Positions 26,158 through 34,031 of a DNA stretch of 54,280 nt are shown piece by piece. Source of the DNA: Chengkuizengella axinellae (GTDB lineage: Bacteria > Bacillota > Bacilli > Paenibacillales > KCTC-33759). Made by a program: the position numbers and the translations under genes. Below the pieces are notes generated by a model. It was not told the DNA's origin and searched no databases. It worked only from the letters and a program-made list of their open reading frames with translations. How positions within the stretch are numbered: the stretch's first letter is position 1; each line of letters opens with the position of its first letter. The stretch lies in NCBI RefSeq assembly GCF_030730905.1, contig NZ_JAVAMP010000021.1, positions 1 through 54,280 on the forward strand, given 5' to 3'.

Positions 26158-27651
26158 ATGTCGCTATCCATCACTATTGTAGGTTTAGGCTCTGGGGACG
26201 AGAATCAACTGAGCCTAGGCGTTTGGCGGGTAATTCAACAATCTGAACAGCTTTATTTAAGAACAAAACAACACCCAGTCGTGCAATTTTTAGAGCACAA
26301 TCAAGTTGCATTCCAGTCTTTCGATCATTTATATGAATCATATGATTCATTCCCTGAAGTATATAAAGCCATAGTCTCTGAATTGACACAGACCGTATTG
26401 TCTAATAAAAAAGATGTTGTTTATGCTGTGCCTGGACACCCCATGCTTGCTGAGTCAACAGTTCAAATGTTAAAAGAAGAATGTGATCAAACAAATATAC
26501 AATTACATATCTTGGGTGGAGAAAGCTTTTTGGATCAAACATTTTTAAGGTTTGGGTTTGATCCGATTGACGGATTTCAACTGTTAGATGCTTCTGAAAT
26601 GAAAACGTCCATGCTGCAGCCGCAGCTTCATACTATTATTGCACAGGTTTATGATTCTTTTGTTGCTTCAGATGTAAAATTAACACTTATGGAAGTATAT
26701 CCTGATGATTATGAAATTGTGGTAGGTCACGCACTTGGCGTTGCTGGACAGGAGAAAATTGAAAAAATCCCATTATATGAATTAGACCATGATCAACAGT
26801 ATGGCAATCTATCACTTATATGGGTGCCAAAAAACTCGGATGAATCGTTATTAAATAAAAGTTTTGAACGACTGCGAGAGGTAGTAAGGATTTTAAGAAG
26901 TCCTGAAGGTTGTCCATGGGATCAGGAACAAACACATCAAAGCATACGCAAAAATTTAATTGAAGAAACTTATGAGGTGCTAGAAACCATTGATGAACAG
27001 GATTCGGAAGCGATGTGTGAAGAGCTTGGAGACCTCTTAATGCAAGTAATGTTGCATGCACAGATGGAGGAGGAACTGGGCAGCTTTACAATTGATGATG
27101 TTGTTTCTGGATTGAATGAAAAGTTAATCCGCAGGCATCCTCATGTGTTTGGAGACAAAGCAGCAGACAATTCAGAAGAAGCTTTGCGGAATTGGGAGCA
27201 GATGAAAAAGGAAGAAAAGTTGAAAAAAGGAATTGATGTTGATAATATATCTATATTATCAAGTGTCCCGAGTGGTATGCCAAGCTTGATGAAAGCATTG
27301 GAATATCAAAAAAGAGCTGCTAAAGTAGGATTTGATTGGGATAATATAGATCAAGTTTTTGAAAAAGTAATGGAAGAATTAAATGAATTGAAAGAAGAGC
27401 TTCAAACTTCCAACCATCCTGAACGAAAAAAAGAAGAGCTGGGTGATTTAATATTTTCATTTATTAATCTAGCTCGGTTTTTAAAGATGGATCCTGATGA
27501 AGCGATAAGTATAGCAAATCAAAAGTTTTTTGCAAGATTTTCATTTATTGAGCAAGAGTTACGTTTAAGAGGAAAAAAAATTGACCAAACTAATATATTA
27601 GAAATGGAAAAATTATGGCAGGAAGCAAAGCAAAAATTTTCTAAAAAATAG
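26158..27651 (+). CDS. mazG: MazG-type nucleoside triphosphate pyrophosphohydrolase fused to a tetrapyrrole-methylase-fold domain (YabN)
   Basis: 497-residue fusion. Residues 1 to about 225 form a methylase-like domain starting ITIVGLGSGDENQLSLGVW; the rest has two MazG all-alpha modules. The first has CPWDQEQTHQSIRKNLIEET, EVLETID and CEELGDLLMQVMLHA (the ExxE...ExxD metal site), the second MEELNELKEELQ and KKEELGDLIFSFINLAR. MazG enzymes hydrolyse NTPs to NMP and PPi and are thought to clean up abnormal nucleotides; the role of the fused domain is unknown. The gene starts 4 nt after yabM. Confidence 0.94.
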   Translation: MSLSITIVGLGSGDENQLSLGVWRVIQQSEQLYLRTKQHPVVQFLEHNQVAFQSFDHLYESYDSFPEVYKAIVSELTQTVLSNKKDVVYAVPGHPMLAESTVQMLKEECDQTNIQLHILGGESFLDQTFLRFGFDPIDGFQLLDASEMKTSMLQPQLHTIIAQVYDSFVASDVKLTLMEVYPDDYEIVVGHALGVAGQEKIEKIPLYELDHDQQYGNLSLIWVPKNSDESLLNKSFERLREVVRILRSPEGCPWDQEQTHQSIRKNLIEETYEVLETIDEQDSEAMCEELGDLLMQVMLHAQMEEELGSFTIDDVVSGLNEKLIRRHPHVFGDKAADNSEEALRNWEQMKKEEKLKKGIDVDNISILSSVPSGMPSLMKALEYQKRAAKVGFDWDNIDQVFEKVMEELNELKEELQTSNHPERKKEELGDLIFSFINLARFLKMDPDEAISIANQKFFARFSFIEQELRLRGKKIDQTNILEMEKLWQEAKQKFSKK

Positions 27652-27779
27652 TCCATTAGTATTATATTTAAAAAAAATTAACTTTGCAGCAGGATTTTCC
27701 TTCACAATAAAGAATTAGTTAAACCGGGTTAAGTTAACTACAAAAATTGATAGGCGTATATTATTAGGAGGTACTTAAA

Positions 27780-28052
27780 ATGAACAAAGCTGATTTAGTT
27801 AGCAATATTTCAGAAAAAAGTGGATTATCAAAAAAGGATGTTGAAACAGTTCTTAACGGATTTCTTGGTGAAGTAACTAGTGCGTTAACTGCTGGAGATA
27901 AAGTTCAGCTTATTGGATTTGGTACATTTGAAACTCGTAAACGTGCGGGTCGTGTTGGACGTAATCCTCAAACAGGTAAAGAAATTACAATTCCTGAAAC
28001 TGTAGTACCAGCATTTAAGGCGGGTAACAAACTTAAAGAAGCAGTAAAATAA
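27780..28052 (+). CDS. hbs: DNA-binding protein HU
   Basis: Nucleoid protein HU of 90 residues: MNKADLVSNISEKSGLSKKD, LIGFGTFETRKRAGRVGRNP and TIPETVVPAFKAGN, which contain the beta-arm and its conserved RNP. Strong AGGAGG upstream. The 128-nt gap before it should contain its promoter, but I see only weak candidates such as TATATT near 27760. Its stop codon overlaps the rqcP start by one base. Confidence 0.97.
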   Translation: MNKADLVSNISEKSGLSKKDVETVLNGFLGEVTSALTAGDKVQLIGFGTFETRKRAGRVGRNPQTGKEITIPETVVPAFKAGNKLKEAVK

Positions 28053-28327
28053 TGCGGTTAGACAAATTTCTTAAAGTTTCACGACTCATAAAACGTCGAA
28101 CGGTGGCTAAAGAAGTAACTGACCAAGGAAGAGTTTGGATCAATGGGAAAGTTGCTAAAGCAAGCAGTTCGATAAGAGTAAATGATGAACTAACCATTCA
28201 TTTTGGACAAAAAACGGTGACAGTTCGTATTCATAAAATTTCGGAAACATCTCGAAAAGACGAAGCGAATGAAATGTATACTGTATTAAAAGAAGAAATG
28301 AATAAATCAAAAGATGATATTTTTTAA
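28052..28327 (+). CDS. rqcP: Ribosome quality control S4-domain protein RqcP (YabO)
   Basis: 91-residue heat-shock-protein-15-like S4 protein. RqcP binds obstructed 50S subunits and helps RqcH add alanine tails to stalled chains. The S4 fold begins MRLDKFLKVSRLIKRRTVAK and continues DQGRVWINGKVAKASSSI. It overlaps the hbs stop codon by one base (TAATG), so translation is coupled. Confidence 0.94.
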   Translation: MRLDKFLKVSRLIKRRTVAKEVTDQGRVWINGKVAKASSSIRVNDELTIHFGQKTVTVRIHKISETSRKDEANEMYTVLKEEMNKSKDDIF

Positions 28328-28333
28328 GAAAAG

Positions 28334-28362
28334 GAGACTGATTTTTTAATTAGTCTCTTTTT
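28334..28362 (+). terminator. Intrinsic terminator after rqcP
   Basis: Stem GAGACT/AGTCTC extended by GATT/AATT-like inner pairing, followed by five T. It separates hbs-rqcP from the sporulation genes yabP-yabQ. Confidence 0.85.
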
Positions 28363-28363
28363 G

Positions 28364-28417
28364 ATAACTTAAAAATGTATAAGTTTTCAAATTTCAACCG
28401 CCAACCTTCAACAAAAC
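28364..28417 (+). repeat. Post-terminator AT-rich repeat, copy C
   Basis: ATAACTTAAAAATGTATAAG, then TTTTCAAATTTCAA and later CTTCAACAAAA. Same order of blocks as copies D and E, again directly behind a terminator T run. Confidence 0.6.
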
Positions 28418-28512
28418 ATCACTACTCCCCTCAAGATATCATTCCCTAGTAATTTTATGTTCTAAAACTCAAATCTTCCCCATATGGTAATGGTAGAAGG
28501 GGGGTACATGCT

Positions 28513-28791
28513 ATGAAGGAGCAAACAGGTCAGAAAAGACAAGAGATAAAAATGCTAAATAGAAAACTTCTTGAAATTTCAGGTGTAAAGAATGTTGAGA
28601 GTTTTGATAGTCAAGAGTTCTTATTGGACACAGAGTATGGATTTTTAACTGTAACAGGTGAGGATTTACATATCAAAAACTTAAACCTAGAACAGGGTTT
28701 AGTTGCAATAGAAGGAAGGGTAAACACTACCGCATATTTAGACGCTACCAGCTCAAAATCTAGAGGGATTCTTAGCAAATTATTCAAGTGA
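28513..28791 (+). CDS. yabP: Spore protein YabP
   Basis: 92-residue YabP/YqfC-family sporulation protein. The protein has the family-like stretch VKNVESFDSQEFLLDTEYG and VTGEDLHIKNLNLEQG. In B. subtilis yabP and yabQ are sigma-E genes in the mother cell; no function is settled for YabP. AGGGGGG is 11-17 nt upstream. I could not find a convincing sigma-E promoter in the 185-nt gap upstream. It overlaps yabQ by 4 nt. Confidence 0.88.
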   Translation: MKEQTGQKRQEIKMLNRKLLEISGVKNVESFDSQEFLLDTEYGFLTVTGEDLHIKNLNLEQGLVAIEGRVNTTAYLDATSSKSRGILSKLFK

Positions 28792-29336
28792 ACCTTTCCG
28801 ATCAATTTATTACTTTGATAACGATGATCGTAAGCGGGATGATGTTGGGGGTTATATTTGATATATACCGTGTTGTAGCGTCACAATTTCATTTTCGTCG
28901 TTGGCTTATTTCTTTGTTGGATGTTGTATATTGGATCTTATCAACCTTGTTTGTTTTCCGCATGTTGTATTTAAGCAATTCGGGTGAGGTTCGTTTCTAT
29001 ATTTTTATTGGATTAACGGTTGGAGTTATCTTTCACTATGTTTATTTTAGTTCAATAACGATAAAAATAATACTAATCTGTATCAAGGTAGTAAAAAATC
29101 TAATTCGCATTATCATTAAACTATATTATATCTTCATCATTGCTCCTCTTAAATTTATTTATAGATGTTTACTTATTTTATTAGGTATAATTATGGCTAT
29201 CTCTATTTTCCTCTGCAAAATTATGTTACAATTATTGTATCCGTTCTGGAGGATTTTAAAGTGGTTGCTTAAACCGTTTACAGTGTTTATACTAAAATGG
29301 ATACATCCTATTATAAAAAGATTTAGGAAACGATAA
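28788..29336 (+). CDS. yabQ: Spore cortex biosynthesis membrane protein YabQ
   Basis: 182-residue integral membrane protein. Helices are evident near residues 7-27, 35-58, 66-90 and in the hydrophobic stretch 105-150, with a basic C-terminus. Required for spore cortex formation in B. subtilis, located in the mother-cell membrane around the forespore. GTG start overlaps the yabP stop (GTGA arrangement). The core GMMLGVIFDIYRVVASQFHF is typical. Confidence 0.9.
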   Translation: MNLSDQFITLITMIVSGMMLGVIFDIYRVVASQFHFRRWLISLLDVVYWILSTLFVFRMLYLSNSGEVRFYIFIGLTVGVIFHYVYFSSITIKIILICIKVVKNLIRIIIKLYYIFIIAPLKFIYRCLLILLGIIMAISIFLCKIMLQLLYPFWRILKWLLKPFTVFILKWIHPIIKRFRKR

Positions 29337-29368
29337 GATGGGTTAAAAGCAAACTTGGGGGATTAAAG

Positions 29369-29680
29369 ATGAATGAACGTCAAGCTCAAGAAACAAAACG
29401 TAATAAAGGGTTTAAAAGACGATTCAAATTATTGATGGTCATTTTATTTTCCTTTATAGGCTGGGCGACAATGACGATATGGAACCAAGTTCAGGTACTG
29501 GACGAAAAAAGTGAGCAGCTTGGACTTCTTGAAGCGGAATTAGAAGAAACAAAAAAATTGAATGAAGAATATAACGATGAAATCACACGTTTACAGGATT
29601 CTGAATATATTGAACAAAGGATTCGATCTGATTTACAAATGACTCAAGAAGATGAAACACTTTTAATACTGACAAAGTAA
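29369..29680 (+). CDS. divIC: Cell division protein DivIC (FtsB-like)
   Basis: 103-residue bitopic membrane protein of the divisome. A basic cytoplasmic start, one membrane segment (LLMVILFSFIGWATMTIW, about 22-39), and an extracellular coiled coil (about 45-80) with EYIEQRIRSDLQM at its end. It works with FtsL and DivIB to activate septal wall synthesis. Position after yabQ matches B. subtilis. Confidence 0.93.
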   Translation: MNERQAQETKRNKGFKRRFKLLMVILFSFIGWATMTIWNQVQVLDEKSEQLGLLEAELEETKKLNEEYNDEITRLQDSEYIEQRIRSDLQMTQEDETLLILTK

Positions 29681-29714
29681 TGAGACATCATATGATGGAG
29701 AGTAATCACAGTTA

Positions 29715-29743
29715 TTGACTAGGTATACTCTGGATACTATAAT
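29715..29743 (+). promoter_or_regulatory. Strong sigma-A promoter between divIC and yabR
   Basis: TTGACT at 29715-29720 and TATAAT at 29738-29743 with a 17-nt spacer. It would give yabR a leader of about 250 nt. Confidence 0.8.
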
Positions 29744-29787
29744 ACTACTGAAAGTACCTATATATGCAGAAGTATTACTGAGATGTT

Positions 29788-29807
29788 TCACCATCGGTGA
29801 TTTTCTT
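29788..29807 (+). terminator. Small hairpin TCACC/GGTGA in yabR leader
   Basis: 5-bp stem with loop ATC followed by TTTTCTT; a weak terminator-like element located directly before repeat copy D. Confidence 0.45.
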
Positions 29808-29853
29808 ATAACTTAAGAATTTATAAATTTTCAAGTTCTAAGTTTCAACAAAA
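29808..29853 (+). repeat. Post-terminator AT-rich repeat, copy D
   Basis: 46 nt starting ATAACTTAAGAATTTATAAA and ending GTTTCAACAAAA. It matches copy E at 38 of 46 positions without gaps. Confidence 0.8.
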
Positions 29854-29857
29854 ACTA

Positions 29858-29907
29858 CCTCTAAAGAAACTCGGTGACATTTCCGAGAAACTCCTTTAGG
29901 AGTTTTT
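29858..29907 (+). promoter_or_regulatory. Attenuator-like structure in the yabR leader
   Basis: Hairpin CTCGG/CCGAG (29870-29887) is followed at once by a terminator AAACTCC-TTTA-GGAGTTT plus T (29888-29907). An upstream segment CCTCTAAAG (29858-29866) can pair instead with CTTTAGGAG (29894-29902), which would open the terminator. What would control the switch is unknown. Confidence 0.45.
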
Positions 29908-29910
29908 GTT

Positions 29911-29955
29911 CTAACATAAGAATTTATAGTTTTTCAAATTCAATGTTTCAACAAA
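29911..29955 (+). repeat. Post-terminator AT-rich repeat, copy E
   Basis: CTAACATAAGAATTTATAG, TTTTTCAAATTC and GTTTCAACAAA. It is the second tandem copy, 103 nt from copy D, and follows the terminator at 29888-29907. Confidence 0.8.
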
Positions 29956-30001
29956 GGCTAAGAGCTTTTGTTCTATTTTTAAGGGAGGAACAATTTATTT
30001 T

Positions 30002-30424
30002 ATGTCAATTGAAGTAGGCACCAAGTTACAAGGTAAAGTTACTGGTATAACAAATTTTGGAGCTTTTGTGGAATTATCTGAGGGAGTCACTGGACTAGTA
30101 CACATTTCAGAAATTGCAGATAATTTCGTGAAAAGTGTAAGTGATCATCTAAAAGTAGATGATATTGTTACTGTGAAAGTGATTGAAGTGAAGGATGGTA
30201 AAATAGGATTATCAATTCGTAAGGCTGTAGATAAGCCCTCACAACCACAGAGAGGTGCACAAAAGGGACCACAGCAAAGAGGTGCTCGAAATAAACCCAA
30301 AAAATTAAACCTTTCCTTTGAAGATCAAATGGTAAAGTTTTTAAAAGACAGTGAAGAACGTATGTCTTCCTTGAATCAAAAAAAGAATGACAGACGTGGA
30401 AGAAAAGGTGCTAAACGTTCTTAA
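30002..30424 (+). CDS. yabR: S1 domain RNA-binding protein (YabR)
   Basis: 140-residue protein with one S1 OB-fold at residues 4-75 (GTKLQGKVTGITNFGAFVEL, GLVHISEIA, VKVIEVKDGKIGLSIRKA) and a basic, glutamine-rich tail. It resembles polynucleotide phosphorylase S1 domains and general stress protein 13. The RNA target is unknown. GGGAGG is about 12 nt before the ATG. It follows a long leader with repeats and a possible attenuator. Confidence 0.93.
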   Translation: MSIEVGTKLQGKVTGITNFGAFVELSEGVTGLVHISEIADNFVKSVSDHLKVDDIVTVKVIEVKDGKIGLSIRKAVDKPSQPQRGAQKGPQQRGARNKPKKLNLSFEDQMVKFLKDSEERMSSLNQKKNDRRGRKGAKRS

Positions 30425-30448
30425 ATAAATATATAACGGTAAATTTAT

Positions 30449-30476
30449 AAAAAAGTGCTTTCAACAGCACTTTTTT
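30449..30476 (+). terminator. Intrinsic terminator after yabR
   Basis: 11-bp stem AAAAAAGTGCT / AGCACTTTTTT with loop TTCAAC. Confidence 0.9.
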
Positions 30477-30563
30477 ATTTCTTTTTTTGGTTATTGTGTA
30501 TTTATCGACACGATAAGATATGAAATAAATATGAATGATGAATGAATTTGCAATTATACGGGG

Positions 30564-30589
30564 ACCTGATTTGAAATCAGGTTTTTTTT
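30564..30589 (+). terminator. Second terminator-like hairpin before spoIIE
   Basis: 7-bp stem ACCTGAT/ATCAGGT, loop TTGAA, then eight T. No gene is seen between it and the yabR terminator. B. subtilis has tRNA genes at this position; here there are none, so it may be a leftover or a roadblock against read-through into spoIIE. Confidence 0.8.
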
Positions 30590-30595
30590 GTCGAT
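30587..30595 (+). promoter_or_regulatory. Spo0A-type box upstream of the spoIIE promoter
   Basis: TTTGTCGAT matches TTTGTCRAA at 8 of 9 positions, 26 nt upstream of the -35 box. Confidence 0.5.
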
Positions 30596-30620
30596 TTTTT
30601 TTTTGAAACTACCACCTCAT

Positions 30621-30654
30621 TTTGACAAACTTTCTAGTAGATACCTAATATACT
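30621..30654 (+). promoter_or_regulatory. spoIIE promoter with 21-nt spacer and overlapping Spo0A box
   Basis: TTGACA at 30622-30627 and TATACT at 30649-30654 are separated by 21 nt, the same unusual spacing known for the Spo0A-P-activated sigma-A promoter of B. subtilis spoIIE. TTTGTCAAA (minus strand, 30629-30621) is a perfect 0A box covering the -35 element. Confidence 0.8.
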
Positions 30655-30689
30655 AGAGACACTTATCTCAATATAGGTGGTGCGAACCT

Positions 30690-33170
30690 TTGTTAAAATC
30701 CTTTTTCCCTCCAACCCATTTAAAATCTAAAAAGAGCGATACGATGAAATTGTCATGGTTAAACATAGCTAGAGATTTCGTAGTAGATTTTTTAAAAAAC
30801 CAACAGGTAACGATATTATTGCTGGTTATGGCATTTTTATTAGGACGTGCAGTAATTTTAGAGCAGTTTTCTCCTTTTGCTATAGCTTATTTTGGTGTCT
30901 TATATTATTTGCGTAAGGACTTGGTTTATTGGATAGGATTATTCTTGATTGTAGGTGGAATATCATCATCTTATATGGTTTCGAATGCGATTATTATTCA
31001 AATTTTAGTTTTTTATTTTCTACAAAAAGGGTTTGAGAAGGTAGATAAAAGAGATTTATCTTACATACCTATGATTGTATTTTTAACTTGTTTCTTTGTT
31101 CACTTTTTTCATCTCTTCTTGTTTAAAGGTTTTACATGGTATGGTGGAATGTTTGTTGTAGTTGAATCCGTTTTAACTTTTATTTTATCGCTGATTTTTA
31201 TTCAAGCCATATCCGTTTTTACAGTGACGAAAAAAAAATATCAGTTAAAAAATGAGGAGGTAATTTGTTTAACCATATTAATTGCCTCTGTCATTACAGG
31301 TGCGACAGGGTGGTTTATTGCTGATATTTCAGTTGAGCAAATGATGTCCAGATATCTTGTGTTATTATTCGCATTTGTCGGAGGAGCATCATTAGGTGCC
31401 TCGATTGGAGTTGTATCGGGCATCATCCTTAGCTTAGCAAATATAAATGCTGTTCATCAGATTAGTTTATTGGCTTTTTCTGGTTTACTAGCAGGTTTGG
31501 TGAAAGAGGGTAAGAAATTGGCTGTAGCTGCTGGGATGTTGCTTGGGACTTCTATCTTGGCGATGTATAACAGTGAACAAACTGAAATTCTTGTATCTAT
31601 TTGGGAAACCCTAGCTGCAATTATATTGTTTTTCATAACTCCAAAAAGTTTAATCCAAGCTATCTCCAAATATATACCTGGGACAAAAGAACATGTCAAA
31701 ACTCAGGTTGATTATGCGAAAAAGGTGAGAGAATTAACGGCCCAAAGAGTAGGGCAATTTTCTGAAACTTTTCGTCAGCTATCAAGCAGTTTTGTGCAAT
31801 TGGGTGAAGCTGAAAAAAAGGATGGTCGTGAGGAGAAAATAGGCCTGCTTTTAGATTCTGTAGCAGGACAAACATGTCCTACTTGTTGGAGACAAAAGCA
31901 ATGTTGGGGTGAGAAGTTGAATCAAACTTATCATTATATGAATGACATGATGATTCAAATCGAAAACAATCCGAAAATCAGTAAAAAAGATATGCCAATA
32001 GAATGGAAAAACAGCTGTGTGAAAACGGAACAAATGTTAGAAATTATGAAAAATCAATATGGTTTGTTTAAACAAGATATGAGATGGGAGCAGCAAATGA
32101 AAGACAGCCGGCAAATTGTAGCTGATCAGCTTATAGGTGTATCCAAAGTGATGGAAGATCTTGCAGATGAAATTAAAAGAGAGGGACAAGAATTAAACCT
32201 GCAAGAGGAACAAATACGTTATGCTTTAGAAGAACTGGGGTTGTCTATCTACAGTGTGGATATCATAAGTTTGGATCAAGGCAATGTAGAAATTGAGATG
32301 GTTCATCAATATACAAGAGGTTTCGATGAAAGCCGGAAAATTATCGCCCCTCTATTGTCCAATATTCTAAGTGAAAACATAGCAGTGTTAAAAGAGGAAT
32401 CTGTTAAAGAAGGTTATTATGTAGTCACTTTTGCCTCCGCTAAACAATATGAAGTCATTACAGGTGCAACAGAAGTGGCAAAGGGTGGAGAGCTGCTTTC
32501 AGGTGATAACTATAGTGTTTCGGAATTGGGAAACGGAAAGTTTGCTGTCTCAATAAGTGACGGGATGGGGAATGGAATACGAGCTCATAAGGAAAGCAGA
32601 ACAGCGATTAATATTCTTGAGCAATTACTTCAATCGGGAATGGATGAGAAGCTTGCCATAAAGTCAGTAAATTCTGTGTTGTTCTTACGTTCAACAGATG
32701 AGATGTTTGCAACGATTGATGTGGCGTTAATAGATTTATATACAGCCAAAACAACCTTTTTAAAAATTGGTTCTACACCCAGCTTTATTAAAAGAGGGGA
32801 TGAGGTCATCATCATTTCAGAAAATAATTTGCCGGTTGGTATTTTACATGAAATTGATGTAGATCTTATAGAGATGCAAATGCAGCCAGGAGATATTTTA
32901 ATTATGATGAGTGATGGGATTTATGATGCTCCGGGATTGGTGAATAATAAAGAGCTTTGGATGAAGCGGAATATACAAAGCATGCAGACTGATGATCCTC
33001 AGGAAATTGCAGATTGTTTATTTGAAACGGTTGTCCGTCGAAATCATGGTGAAATTACGGATGATATGACCGTTGCTGTTGCAAGGCTTGATCAGCATAT
33101 ACCTGAGTGGTCTACTTTTAGATGGACGGGTCAAACTCAAATTGAAAGACCCTCAAAAACCGTAGGATAA
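30690..33170 (+). CDS. spoIIE: Stage II sporulation protein E (PP2C phosphatase)
   Basis: 826 residues, against 827 in B. subtilis. The first ~320 residues carry about ten membrane helices; a central region of about 330-590 has a Cys-rich TCPTCWRQKQCWG; the C-terminal PP2C domain (about 600-805) shows SDGMGNGIRAHKES and ILIMMSDGIYDAPG, whose aspartates bind the metal. It dephosphorylates SpoIIAA to release sigma-F in the forespore and takes part in polar septation with FtsZ. TTG start at 30690 with AGGTGG 9 nt upstream. Its promoter is described separately. Confidence 0.97.
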   Translation: MLKSFFPPTHLKSKKSDTMKLSWLNIARDFVVDFLKNQQVTILLLVMAFLLGRAVILEQFSPFAIAYFGVLYYLRKDLVYWIGLFLIVGGISSSYMVSNAIIIQILVFYFLQKGFEKVDKRDLSYIPMIVFLTCFFVHFFHLFLFKGFTWYGGMFVVVESVLTFILSLIFIQAISVFTVTKKKYQLKNEEVICLTILIASVITGATGWFIADISVEQMMSRYLVLLFAFVGGASLGASIGVVSGIILSLANINAVHQISLLAFSGLLAGLVKEGKKLAVAAGMLLGTSILAMYNSEQTEILVSIWETLAAIILFFITPKSLIQAISKYIPGTKEHVKTQVDYAKKVRELTAQRVGQFSETFRQLSSSFVQLGEAEKKDGREEKIGLLLDSVAGQTCPTCWRQKQCWGEKLNQTYHYMNDMMIQIENNPKISKKDMPIEWKNSCVKTEQMLEIMKNQYGLFKQDMRWEQQMKDSRQIVADQLIGVSKVMEDLADEIKREGQELNLQEEQIRYALEELGLSIYSVDIISLDQGNVEIEMVHQYTRGFDESRKIIAPLLSNILSENIAVLKEESVKEGYYVVTFASAKQYEVITGATEVAKGGELLSGDNYSVSELGNGKFAVSISDGMGNGIRAHKESRTAINILEQLLQSGMDEKLAIKSVNSVLFLRSTDEMFATIDVALIDLYTAKTTFLKIGSTPSFIKRGDEVIIISENNLPVGILHEIDVDLIEMQMQPGDILIMMSDGIYDAPGLVNNKELWMKRNIQSMQTDDPQEIADCLFETVVRRNHGEITDDMTVAVARLDQHIPEWSTFRWTGQTQIERPSKTVG

Positions 33171-33272
33171 TAGGTTGTTAGGAAAATAAGTTTTAAACCT
33201 TTAAAAGATGGGAATAATATAAAGTAATTTAAATTATTTCTATTAATCTATTAATTTTGGAGGTTTGATCAT

Positions 33273-34031
33273 ATGGTTCAGCAAATTATTGTCATTACTG
33301 ATGGTTGTTCGAATGTAGGTGTGGATCCAGTAACAGCAGCAGCGCTTGCTCGAGAAGAGAATATTATTGTTAATGTAATAGGAGTAGTAGATGAAGGGGA
33401 TATCGGGTTACGCGGAACTAGAGAAATTGAAGAAATGGCAGCAGCGGGTGGTGGCATTAGTAAGATTGTTCAATCAAAACAATTAGCTAGGACTGTGCAA
33501 ATGATGACTCGGAAAACGGTAGTAAATACGATCCAACAAGTAGTTAATGAAGAGCTTGAACAAATTATAGGTTCATCAGCATCTTTAGAGGACTTGCACC
33601 CTGATCAAAGAGCAAAGGTTGTTCATGTTATAGAGAATTTAGAAGAGAATATCTCATTGCGGGTAGTTTTACTAGTGGATGCCAGTGCAAGTATGAAACC
33701 TAAAATTACTGCGGTTGAAGAAGCAGTTCATGACTTAATGTTAAGTTTGCAAGCTAGAGAAGGTAGAAGCGAGGTTTCATTGTTTCATTTTCCAGGATCA
33801 AAAAATAAAAACGATTTTGCTGAGAAGGACTTGGATTGGTCTACGGAATTTGCAATTATGAAGCGTTTATTTTATAAAATAAATATGAGAGGTGCAACAC
33901 CAACCGGTCCTGCACTATTAAAAGTGATTGAATATATGAGTCAAAAACAATCCATAAATGATATTAAAGTGTTGGACAAAGCTGCAGAGGCTGACAAAGA
34001 GGGTGCGATGTTAAGTGATTACATCGTCTAA
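33273..34031 (+). CDS. yabS: VWA-domain protein YabS
   Basis: 252-residue protein with an integrin-like metal site of the von Willebrand A type: LLVDASASMKPKI (DxSxS, about 127-139) and later GATPTGPAL. The N-terminal part (ITDGCSNVGVDPVTAAALAR) resembles the second half of another VWA fold. Function unknown; in B. subtilis yabS is expressed during sporulation and sits before yabT. GGAGG upstream of the ATG. It overlaps yabT by 17 nt. Confidence 0.9.
   Translation: MVQQIIVITDGCSNVGVDPVTAAALAREENIIVNVIGVVDEGDIGLRGTREIEEMAAAGGGISKIVQSKQLARTVQMMTRKTVVNTIQQVVNEELEQIIGSSASLEDLHPDQRAKVVHVIENLEENISLRVVLLVDASASMKPKITAVEEAVHDLMLSLQAREGRSEVSLFHFPGSKNKNDFAEKDLDWSTEFAIMKRLFYKINMRGATPTGPALLKVIEYMSQKQSINDIKVLDKAAEADKEGAMLSDYIV

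Noticed and set aside
30477-30620. Search for tRNA genes between yabR and spoIIE, where B. subtilis has them
   Set aside because: Only a short hairpin with a T run is found; no cloverleaf, no GGTTCGAATCC-like T arm.
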